A stretch of 62,022 nt of DNA. Source: Bacteroidaceae bacterium. Its GTDB lineage: Bacteria; Bacteroidota; Bacteroidia; Bacteroidales; Bacteroidaceae. Shown here in pieces: positions 55,701-62,022 of this stretch. The DNA lies in the NCBI GenBank assembly GCA_011959205.1, contig BLLV01000230.1, forward strand, positions 1 to 62,022. The letters are read 5' to 3'. The position numbers were made by a program, and so were the translations under genes. The notes beneath the pieces were generated by a model. It did no database searches and had not been told where the DNA came from. It saw only the letters and a list, made by a program, of their open reading frames with translations. The first letter of the stretch is position 1. Every line of letters begins with the position of its first letter.

Positions 55701-56749
55701 GCATTGCCGCCGAAGCGCTGCCGCACATTTTCGACCGCTATTATCAGGCAAAAAGCAAATACCAGGCATCAGGTTCGGGCATCGGGCTTGCCCTGGTCAA
55801 AGGCTTGAGCGAGTTACACGAAGGAATCCTGAAAGTAGAAAGTGTCTTGGATACAGGAACCACATTCACCCTGCGGCTGCTCACCGAGAATACATATCCC
55901 AACGCTATCCACGCACAACATGATACGGAAAAGAAACCGACGGATGCCGAGGAAACCACCGTTGCCGATACCCCTACCGAAAATCATCCCATTGTGCTGG
56001 TGGTAGAGGATAATGCCGACATACGGGAATATATCCGGAGTTCTTTTACTGAATTCTATGAAGTAATCACCGCCAAGGACGGCAAGGAAGGCTGGGAACT
56101 GGCACAGGGGCGAATACCCAACATCATTGTCAGCGATATCATGATGCCGATCATGGACGGTATCGAACTTTGCAAGCGAGTGAAAGAGGATATGCGCACC
56201 AGCCATATCCCCGTCATCTTACTGACGGCCAAGGATTCGTTACAGGACAAGGAAGAAGGATATGCATCCGGAGCAGATTCCTACCTGACCAAACCGTTCA
56301 GTGCCAAACTGCTGCACAGCCGCATCAACAACCTGTTGGAAAACCGTAAGAAAATAGCCTCTCTGCTGGCACTGGCGGACACACAGCCCAAGCAGGAAAG
56401 CGCCGTGAGTTCGTTAAACAAACTGGATAATGAATTCTTGCAGAAAATCACGCAGATCATCGAAGAGAATCTGGAAATGGAAAAGATGGATATCGCTTTC
56501 ATTGCCGACAAGATGTGCATGAGCCACTCCACCCTTTACCGCAAGATAAAGGGACTGACGGACATGTCTGCCAACGAATTTATCCGTAAGGTAAAAATGC
56601 GCAAGGGAGCGGAACTGCTGATGTACGGACAATATACGATTTCAGAAATAGCCTATATGATAGGATTCAGCAGTGTGGCCTATTTCCGCCAATGTTTCAA
56701 GGACGAATACGGAATGTCGCCTTCGGATTATGTGAAACAGAAACAATAG
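52715..56749 (+). CDS. Hybrid two-component system regulator (HTCS)
   Basis: The 1344-residue inner-membrane protein joins sensor kinase and regulator. It has a signal peptide (about 1-23), two-component propeller blades (about 30-650; QDKKGYLWIATESGLNRFDG), a Y_Y_Y domain (about 700-780) and a transmembrane helix near 790-810. Then come HisKA with phospho-acceptor His844 (NITHELRTPLTLI), HATPase (NLMSNAAKYTSEGD; GSGIGLALVKGL), a receiver with Asp1141 (VSDIMMPIMDG) and an AraC-type helix-turn-helix (about 1240-1344). All signalling residues are present. It diverges from susC of PUL-B, so it probably senses a breakdown oligosaccharide and activates that operon. Confidence 0.96.
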   Translation: MKHTYSFSILLLFSFIFLLRVSAQPYVIKRLGVEDGMSNNYVVSITQDKKGYLWIATESGLNRFDGRQFNAYTKNNSGLSSNELNVVLADPCENKVWIGTQRDGLCYFDYETETVSPISATANYMLSNDITDLSIAADSGLWITHYHFGVDYYDRKAKMFTSYSSKDVDGLEGNNWVSKEDGNGNLYIGHHLKGLSIVSLKDRTAKNYQHDPNNPYSIPNNEVRALCIDKNKNVWVGTDNGLALFNPQSEKFTAFKHIQGNENSLLSNQILDIKQMKDGSLWIGTNMGGVSILNLRENTFISPENITFSNITVTNDNHGLSGPNARSIIQDSFGNIWVGNYRGGVDFISYAQPLFNTIPYTIEKQGKINNKQVWGLWADNNQIWLGGEGELGIHEKGKKTKNFSLHECRLHPQTHINVIYQDKQERLWLGTYKNGILIYTPKDGRITRIGDRDSEFLDICSFSEDTNGKIWIGTQTGIYSYFNNQLSYETELNAQLPDIMVHGIIRDKNGKLWVGTFGKGVVIFDENDQMLYNFTTDHSFPSNAVNYMMEDSRKRILVATREGIIIFKDVSQPNVFMSFSAKEGLENTQVRAIQEDHDGHIWISTNGGISRLDEKNQRFYNYNYHDGVPMGDFMDGSTCITPDGTLFFGSQNGACYFNPRELSSPREVSPVTITQFFIYNKQTESRNTRLPIPISNGRVELPYNQNTFNISFNVLDYTQSSQVEFSYMLEGLENAWYSTQGDNQVTFRNIPHGNYVFKVKTRFRNQEWSENAAQLTVVINPPVWLTWYAKLGYVMLFILALYALLRFYKRKLDLESSLEVERKQSLNKQELNEERLRFYTNITHELRTPLTLILGPLEDLLSDATLSPKHANKISIIHDSATRLLNLINRILEFRKTETQNRKLSVAKGNLGQLVQEVGLRYKELNPNNKVNYHIHIETEDTEIFYDADMITIILDNLMSNAAKYTSEGDITLSLRSVEENQIKYTEISVSDTGHGIAAEALPHIFDRYYQAKSKYQASGSGIGLALVKGLSELHEGILKVESVLDTGTTFTLRLLTENTYPNAIHAQHDTEKKPTDAEETTVADTPTENHPIVLVVEDNADIREYIRSSFTEFYEVITAKDGKEGWELAQGRIPNIIVSDIMMPIMDGIELCKRVKEDMRTSHIPVILLTAKDSLQDKEEGYASGADSYLTKPFSAKLLHSRINNLLENRKKIASLLALADTQPKQESAVSSLNKLDNEFLQKITQIIEENLEMEKMDIAFIADKMCMSHSTLYRKIKGLTDMSANEFIRKVKMRKGAELLMYGQYTISEIAYMIGFSSVAYFRQCFKDEYGMSPSDYVKQKQ

Positions 56750-56809
56750 ACTTCCGCGCGGATGCTGATCATTGTTTGGAATCCTCCTGAAAGGTTCTTC
56801 TTTAGAGTT

Positions 56810-57850
56810 TTACTTTTCTTCCAAAGAAAGCAGCATCCCGATCACTTCCGCATAATTCTTTCTGCCGGAAGGGATGTTGTTACCTTTTAAAAACAGGTTA
56901 TAAATTTGATTCTGCACTTCACCCAGCAGGGTACTGTAACGCTCATTCCAATACATACGTTTATATTCATAATCCTTCACCACTTCGGGACGAATCGTCT
57001 TTATCCATTCACGGAATTCCTCTTCCGTCAACACAGAAGAGGCATTGACCAGCACATAGGGCAACAGACCGAAATAGGCACTATAACGCACCGCCGGCCG
57101 CATTGAGGAGCGACAAACCCTGTAAGCCCAATAATTCGCTTCCGCCTCATTACTTACCCCCAACAGGTGAGACAGTTCATGGGCATACGTAAAAGGCCAT
57201 TGCACAGGAAGCAATTCTTCATTCAATTGCGACTCCGCAAAAAAAGGACCCATATATCCCAATACTCCCACACCCGAATAAAGCGGATTGAACCACACCT
57301 GCTTCGGGTGCTGATAATCCCGGGGAAGAGCCAGTCCATACATAGACGGAACCTGCCGGTAAATCTCCTTTATCTCTTGCCGCACCCTTTCAGGATCCGT
57401 TTTCACCTCAGCCGTATAGGACTGATTCAGACTATCTGTATAGGAAACAAGGAAACGATGGAATGCCTGTTCGTCGTAACCGGCAGGCTCTACCTCCATC
57501 CGCCGGTAAATATCGTAACGGAAATAATTCAAGCCCCACCCCAGATAAAACCAGATATAGACCCATGCCAGCAACTCCACTTCCCTACCTACAATGAATC
57601 TCCAGCTTTTCTTCTTCCGGCGTTTGAGAAAAGGATACATAATCATCCATAAAATGATTCCGACCACCAGTACCTCCTCCAAGGAGAAAGGGAAAACAGA
57701 AGCTGTAGCGGACAACGCCGCCGACAGCCACGGATAGATATGACGGGCATACCCTTCGGACATGACAGGAAAAAAACGGCAAAGTACAATGCACAGAAGA
57801 AGCCATGCAGGCACTATACATCTCAGAATAGGGAGAAATTTTGTTTTCAT
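56810..57850 (-). CDS. DUF3810 membrane protein with metallopeptidase-like motif
   Basis: The 346-residue protein has two to three N-terminal hydrophobic helices (about 8-28, 55-75 and 92-108) and a large soluble part. The motif FTYAHELSHLLGVSNEAEAN near residue 225 is an HExxH zinc-peptidase motif followed by a Glu-rich stretch (NEAEAN), typical of DUF3810. Peptidase activity is inferred from this motif and has not been shown. It is convergent with the HTCS gene (61-bp gap) and is not an obvious part of the PUL. Confidence 0.82.
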   Translation of the reverse strand: MKTKFLPILRCIVPAWLLLCIVLCRFFPVMSEGYARHIYPWLSAALSATASVFPFSLEEVLVVGIILWMIMYPFLKRRKKKSWRFIVGREVELLAWVYIWFYLGWGLNYFRYDIYRRMEVEPAGYDEQAFHRFLVSYTDSLNQSYTAEVKTDPERVRQEIKEIYRQVPSMYGLALPRDYQHPKQVWFNPLYSGVGVLGYMGPFFAESQLNEELLPVQWPFTYAHELSHLLGVSNEAEANYWAYRVCRSSMRPAVRYSAYFGLLPYVLVNASSVLTEEEFREWIKTIRPEVVKDYEYKRMYWNERYSTLLGEVQNQIYNLFLKGNNIPSGRKNYAEVIGMLLSLEEK

Positions 57851-57877
57851 GGATGCAAAGCTACGATCTTTTTGCCA

Positions 57878-57988
57878 TTTTCAGATACAGATGACACAAA
57901 GCTTTTATTTTTTAAACACGAACAACGCAGATGATACGAAGTTGTTTTTATACTTATCCGTATCACCTGCGTCATCCGCGTCTGAAAA
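57878..57988. repeat. Imperfect inverted repeat between DUF3810 and the GH105 fusion
   Basis: The 21-nt arm at 57878-57898 (starting TTTTCAGATACAGATGAC) matches the inverse of 57968-57988 at 17 positions; the four differences are transitions. Between them are GCAGATGATACG-like pieces. It sits in the 141-bp gap after the GH105 fusion gene (stop at 57992) and directly before DUF3810. Confidence 0.55.
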
Positions 57989-57991
57989 CAA

Positions 57992-60310
57992 TCAGAATAA
58001 ATCCCAAGTACGTATATCATCCCTCCAGTGATGGTCCTTCGGGAAAGGCTGTCCGCCCCATGCCTTGGCTTGTGTGCAAGGTTGTGCGGCATCTGTCCAA
58101 AACGGATGTGCGGCAGGAAGCCCCAGCGGGAGGAACGCCAGTGATGTCATATACAGACTGCCGTTATTGGTGTACCAATCCGCCACATTGGGCTGACGGC
58201 CTGCAAAACCGATGGTCAGAAAACCCGCCTCATTGAAGTTCTCGGTGTTGTCATACATCCGGTGCATCACAGAAGTCAGTGCGGCACGCGCCTGTCCGTT
58301 GCTCACCCCTTCGGGAAGCTGCTGATACCAAGCCATCAGCGCCAAGGGCTGCATGGTAGCCAGACGATAAGGAATGGAACGGCCGAATACCGGGAAAGTA
58401 CCCTCGGGAGAAATCAGGCGTTCCAGTACAAGGCTGAACTTTCTGGTGCGTTTCAAGGCACGGTCATAATATTTTTTATAATGAATACGAGTGTATTTCC
58501 CTGCATCCTTCATGCCTTGCAACGTTTCCAGGTACATGGGATGGAAGACATAGCTACTATAATAGTCGAAGGAGAAAGAAGGGCCGTCCGCATACCAGCC
58601 GTCTCCCGTATACCATTCCTCCACCTTGCGGATAGCCGAATTGATACGGTATTCATCACATTCCGCTCCTGCCTTTGCCAGGAAACTCTCGATGGTAGAA
58701 GAAAACAGCAGCCAGTTGGTGTAAGGCGGGTCCACCCGGCGCAACTGGGTAAATTCTTCAAAATAACGTTTCTTGGTTGTATCATCCAAAGGCATCCAAA
58801 GCTGGTCGTAGGCACGCAGGAAACTTTCGGCCACGTAGGCCGCATCCACCAAAGCCTGTCCGTGTCCTCTCCACAACAGATAGTCGGGATTGGCAGGATC
58901 CACCGCATTGGCATAGCTTTTCAATGCCCATTCACGGAGTTGCTTGCGCATCTGTCCCTCCTCCGTATCATCATCGGGAAGTGTCAGCCAGGGAGCGACA
59001 CCTGCCATCAGGCGTCCGAAGGTTTCCATATAAGTCACCCCTTTGTTACGCCCGTCCCAATTAGGGCTCACCTCTACCAGCATATTCTTTTTCAGATTAC
59101 CTTCCGCCATATTGCTCAGTACGGGAGCTGCCATCTTATAAAGCAAATTACACCAGTAGGCACGGTCCTGATTTTTAGGAGCTTCCAGATAACGGACATA
59201 TTCACAAGCAGCCAACAGAAAAGCGCCTACCCCGAAATTAGCTTCAGAATCCGCATCGACCACTTGTCCCGGAATGGCCTTCTCGCCAATCGGCTGTACG
59301 TAACCAATCTTGCCATTCTTCTGCAAAGCAGTCTTTGTCAAATAGCTCCATGCTTTATCTACCACCGGTTTATACACTGCCTCATCCAGATAGCCATTGT
59401 TGATTCCCCAAAGGAAGCCGTAAGTAAAGAAAGCCGTTCCGCTGGTTTCCGGTCCGGGAGCATGGGTGGGATCCATCATGCTACGGGTCCAATAACCTTC
59501 CGGTTGCTGGATGGCTGCGACTGCTTCGGCCAGTTTCACATACTTATCAACAAAGAAAGAACGGTGTTTGTAATCTGCGGGAAGATCTTTCAGCACCTTC
59601 GCCAGTCCGGCAAGCACCCATCCGTCACCACGTGCCCAGAAATCCTTCTTTCCGCTGGGAGTCTTGTGCTTGGGATAAACATATTTGGCATCCCGATAAT
59701 ACAGGCCGGTTTCCCGGTCGAGCATGATGCCGTCTGAATAAGTGATGTATTCATACAGTTTGTCCAGATAGAGGTGATTGCCCGTCACCTTATACAGTTT
59801 GGTCATGACAGGCATTACCATATACAGACCGTCGCTCCACCACCAGTAATCCTGATTGGGTGTACTCATCTCATACTCCATCACTTCGCGGGCACGGGCT
59901 ATCTTATAGTTGTCCGGAAGGATATTATAAAGGTCGATATACGTCTGGAAACAAACCTGATAATCTCCGAACAATACATACTCATCACTCTCGCCGTAAG
60001 AGTATTTCCATTTGGACTTGTCCTTTTCCTTGGCTCCCTTCCATTCATTGTGCATGGCCCAGGCTTCAGAGTATGCACGGTAGTTTTCATTACCGGTCAG
60101 AAAGTATGCCTCCATGTTTCCGGTGTGGTAAGCGGCATTATCCCAAAACGAACGGACCTCGGGCTTGTTATGCGTTTGCCAATAGGTATTTACCTTGTCT
60201 ATAATTCCCCGTACTTCCTTGGCTTCGGAAGAGGGCTTGGCAGCAGCCTGCATGGAAAGCAACAAGGCGCCCGCACAAACAAGGGTTTGTTTCAATAACT
60301 TGTTCATCAT
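57992..60310 (-). CDS. GH105-DUF2264 fusion protein
   Basis: The 772-residue exported protein (signal peptide about 1-24) joins two enzyme-like domains. Residues about 35-370 are a GH105 (alpha/alpha)6 domain for unsaturated uronyl residues: Asp160 (WWWSDGLYMVMP) and Asp229 (FWARGDGWVLAGL) match the conserved pattern. Residues about 385-765 are a DUF2264 domain (NMAEGNLKKNMLVEVSPNWD; TYMETFGRLMAGVAPWL; DGWYADGPSFSFDYYSSYVF). DUF2264 has, to my memory, been linked to the beta-glucuronidase family GH154. If so, the protein can remove both unsaturated and normal glucuronate from side-chain ends. It follows the BNR_4 gene after 28 bp. Confidence 0.84.
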   Translation of the reverse strand: MMNKLLKQTLVCAGALLLSMQAAAKPSSEAKEVRGIIDKVNTYWQTHNKPEVRSFWDNAAYHTGNMEAYFLTGNENYRAYSEAWAMHNEWKGAKEKDKSKWKYSYGESDEYVLFGDYQVCFQTYIDLYNILPDNYKIARAREVMEYEMSTPNQDYWWWSDGLYMVMPVMTKLYKVTGNHLYLDKLYEYITYSDGIMLDRETGLYYRDAKYVYPKHKTPSGKKDFWARGDGWVLAGLAKVLKDLPADYKHRSFFVDKYVKLAEAVAAIQQPEGYWTRSMMDPTHAPGPETSGTAFFTYGFLWGINNGYLDEAVYKPVVDKAWSYLTKTALQKNGKIGYVQPIGEKAIPGQVVDADSEANFGVGAFLLAACEYVRYLEAPKNQDRAYWCNLLYKMAAPVLSNMAEGNLKKNMLVEVSPNWDGRNKGVTYMETFGRLMAGVAPWLTLPDDDTEEGQMRKQLREWALKSYANAVDPANPDYLLWRGHGQALVDAAYVAESFLRAYDQLWMPLDDTTKKRYFEEFTQLRRVDPPYTNWLLFSSTIESFLAKAGAECDEYRINSAIRKVEEWYTGDGWYADGPSFSFDYYSSYVFHPMYLETLQGMKDAGKYTRIHYKKYYDRALKRTRKFSLVLERLISPEGTFPVFGRSIPYRLATMQPLALMAWYQQLPEGVSNGQARAALTSVMHRMYDNTENFNEAGFLTIGFAGRQPNVADWYTNNGSLYMTSLAFLPLGLPAAHPFWTDAAQPCTQAKAWGGQPFPKDHHWRDDIRTWDLF

Positions 60311-60338
60311 ATTAATAATTTATCTATTTGCACATTAT

Positions 60339-61613
60339 TTACAATTCCAGCACATACACCATTTGCGGTTCGGTTTCTACCTGCTTCTCGCCATCTCCCT
60401 GACGGGTGTCCTGCACATAAATATGAAGTTGCTTCTTCATTTTCCACAACTCCGTGTCATGGCTGGGTTCCCATGCATTTACGGGAAAATCTGTCAGGTC
60501 CTTCACGCGCCACTCACCATACTGTACGTCTTTGGTATAGTACATGGAAACTTTGCTGCCACGTTCCTGGTCACGGAACAGATAATACACTTCTCCATTG
60601 TTCACCACCATCCGGGGACGGGAAATGGGAATCATCTTGGTTCCTCCTCCTTTCAACGAGAAAGGAGTCTTGCGATTGGAAACCTGACGGCTGTGCCACT
60701 TCACACCATCGTGCCAAACGATGCGGTATTGGGGGACATCACTACCGGGGCTGCGCCAGTAGGTAGCGATGTATGGATGACCAGCGGCATCCGTACTCAT
60801 ACTGGTCTGATTTATCAATTCGGCATTCTGCGGAATACGGCAGGCATATTCGGCATTGCCCAGACGGATAGGAAGCTCATACTTCTGTCCGTTGGTCTTA
60901 TACCAGGTTTTACCCCCGTCCAAAGAACGGGCATAGCATAAATCGTGATTGGTTTCCACATGCCAGGTTTCACGCCACACCCAGGAAAGATGAATGGTTC
61001 CTGCCGGGTCTACATACAGCTGCCAATAAGCATTTCGCTCGTTTTCTCCGTCCACAAGGACATCCTGCACACGCTCCCACTTGCGGAATTTCACATCATA
61101 CCGGTTCATCACCATATTTCCCCTTCCGGACGCTCCCGAACGATAGACAAAAAGCAAATCTCCATCAGCCAGCAAATGGAACTCAGGATAGGTCACATCT
61201 TCTTCCTCATGGCCTATCATCGGTTCTTTATCTCCCAGGACAAGGGTATCGGGAGCAATACTGCGGCAATAATTCAACTTATGCCCATGGTGGTCGAAAG
61301 AAAGATGAAGATAACCGTCGCCATCTACCATCATGCTGATAATGTTATGCGCATCTTGTACGTTTCCCTTATATTGCGAACGGTGCAAAGTCCACTCCTC
61401 GGTACCCAACCGGCGTTTGCCCAGCATCAGCCAGCCGTCAGCGTCATAATAAGAAATGTATTGGGTGTCTCCATGCGTCACAATGGAATTATTACGGAAT
61501 ACAGTGGTATTTACCGAAGTGCTGCTAAAACCCTTCCCCACTTCAACCAGGCGTTGGGCACGAACAGAAAAAGCCACACAGCATAATACGATTAATAGAA
61601 ATAAGTTCCTCAT
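60339..61613 (-). CDS. BNR_4 beta-propeller (PL27/GH145-like candidate)
   Basis: The 424-residue exported protein (signal peptide about 1-18) is a BNR_4 propeller: repeated blades such as SFDHHGHKLNYCRS, YPEFHLLADGDLLFVYRSGA, LYVDPAGTIHLSWVWRET and DLCYARSLDGGKTW. This family includes the rhamnose-glucuronate lyases (PL27), the related rhamnosidases (GH145) and ulvan lyases (PL24/PL25). A next-door GH105-DUF2264 gene favours PL27 or GH145 on rhamnose-capped glucuronate of arabinogalactan proteins, which is inference only. The start at 61613 (MRNLFLL) gives the signal peptide; the upstream ATG at 61703 would not. Confidence 0.72.
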   Translation of the reverse strand: MRNLFLLIVLCCVAFSVRAQRLVEVGKGFSSTSVNTTVFRNNSIVTHGDTQYISYYDADGWLMLGKRRLGTEEWTLHRSQYKGNVQDAHNIISMMVDGDGYLHLSFDHHGHKLNYCRSIAPDTLVLGDKEPMIGHEEEDVTYPEFHLLADGDLLFVYRSGASGRGNMVMNRYDVKFRKWERVQDVLVDGENERNAYWQLYVDPAGTIHLSWVWRETWHVETNHDLCYARSLDGGKTWYKTNGQKYELPIRLGNAEYACRIPQNAELINQTSMSTDAAGHPYIATYWRSPGSDVPQYRIVWHDGVKWHSRQVSNRKTPFSLKGGGTKMIPISRPRMVVNNGEVYYLFRDQERGSKVSMYYTKDVQYGEWRVKDLTDFPVNAWEPSHDTELWKMKKQLHIYVQDTRQGDGEKQVETEPQMVYVLEL

Positions 61614-61635
61614 AGCAATTTTATTGATAACATTG

Positions 61636-61643
61636 CAAAAGTA
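61636..61643 (-). promoter_or_regulatory. -7 element of the BNR_4-GH105 unit
   Basis: The minus strand reads TACTTTTG, a match to TAnnTTTG. Transcription would start near 61629, about 16 nt before the ATG at 61613. Confidence 0.4.
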
Positions 61644-61792
61644 ACTGATTTCTGTCATTGTAGGGATTAATAATTCGGCAGTAAAGAGGCAAAAAACGGT
61701 CAAAACCGATTATTATATCTATTTTACAGAATATTTCCGGGAACTAAATATCATTTTCCTCTCTTTTCTACCCTATAATCATTTCAAAAAAC

Positions 61793-61800
61793 TATCTTTG
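61793..61800 (+). promoter_or_regulatory. -7 element of the gene at the window end
   Basis: TATCTTTG matches TAnnTTTG; transcription would start near 61807, leaving a leader of about 32 nt before the ATG at 61839. Confidence 0.45.
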
Positions 61801-61838
61801 CGTATCAGTTGTTTAAACTCAAAAGAAACGGCAGGAAT

Positions 61839-62022
61839 ATGGAAGCAATGACACCCCGATTATATCCCGTAGGAATTCAGACTTTCTCGGAGATAATAGA
61901 AAGCAACTTAGTATATGTCGACAAGACGGAATACGTTTACCGCATGACGCATTCCGGCTCAAAGTCAGTGTTCCTGAGCCGTCCCCGCCGCTTCGGCAAG
62001 AGCCTGCTCACCAGTACACTGC
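61839..62022 (+). CDS. AAA-ATPase/DUF1703-type protein, 5' part only
   Basis: The open frame begins with ATG at 61839 (or 61848) and runs to the end of the window, so only about 61 codons are seen. The start ([17 protein letters not shown]) and the segment [10 protein letters not shown], followed by [17 protein letters not shown], are the typical beginning of Bacteroidales proteins with an AAA-ATPase-like domain followed by a DUF1703 PD-(D/E)XK-type nuclease domain. Here the usual Walker A is RRFGKSLL. These proteins occur in many copies per genome and their function is unknown. The rest lies outside the window. Confidence 0.8.
   Translation, partial: MEAMTPRLYPVGIQTFSEIIESNLVYVDKTEYVYRMTHSGSKSVFLSRPRRFGKSLLTSTL

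Noticed and set aside
58262-59737. Long plus-strand open frame of 491 codons opposite the GH105 fusion.
   Set aside because: Shadow frame; the GH105 and DUF2264 motifs are on the minus strand and no start signal fits.
60195-60941. Plus-strand frame of 248 codons over the start of the GH105 gene and the BNR_4 gene.
   Set aside because: Antisense to two well-supported genes and with no domain signal.

Overview
The window looks like chromosomal DNA of a gut Bacteroidales, most like Phocaeicola (the Bacteroides vulgatus/dorei group) or Bacteroides. Evidence is the paired SusC/SusD genes with carbohydrate-active enzymes, a hybrid two-component regulator, Bacteroidetes-type promoters (TTTG, about 19-20 bp, TAnnTTTG) and household proteins of Bacteroidales type. 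The species is inferred from style; no database was searched.

Region 1 (1-19 kb) is core genome. It holds a small membrane protein with its winged-helix regulator, malate dehydrogenase, DNA primase, a minus-strand operon of DUF1599, a DoxX-like protein, tpiA, a SPOR protein and folE, then ndk with an M23/LysM peptidase. A long minus-strand operon follows: pdxJ, exbB, exbD, tonB, a DJ-1 protein, ispD and recG. Divergent from it are nadK and a PagL-like lipid A deacylase.

Region 2 (18.8-25.7 kb) is a HipBA toxin-antitoxin pair with a well-formed promoter and a repeated 11-mer over its start. Next come 960 bp without a convincing gene, holding a 56-bp imperfect inverted repeat, and then sbcD-sbcC.

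Region 3 (25.7-61.6 kb) is a dense polysaccharide-utilisation region in four blocks. PUL-A (minus strand) is a membrane-spanning regulator without kinase domains, a SusC gene stopped by an in-frame TAG, a SusD gene frameshifted in a run of eight G, a GH31 and a GH127/146. The next block is a double GH43, a GH51 and a GH35. PUL-B is SusC, SusD and a GH43 of the galactan-active type, with a complete divergent hybrid two-component regulator. After a DUF3810 membrane protein come a GH105-DUF2264 fusion and a BNR_4 propeller. Together the enzymes point to arabinose- and galactose-rich glycans with glucuronate tips, such as type II arabinogalactan. This substrate is inferred from family membership.

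The most notable observations are the double inactivation of the PUL-A SusC/SusD pair with intact enzymes around it, the G-tract that could make SusD phase-variable, the kinase-less regulator with an inverted repeat upstream of its susC, and the GH105-DUF2264 fusion beside a BNR_4 protein. The window ends inside an AAA-ATPase/DUF1703-type gene starting at 61839. I saw no rRNA, tRNA, CRISPR array or insertion sequence.
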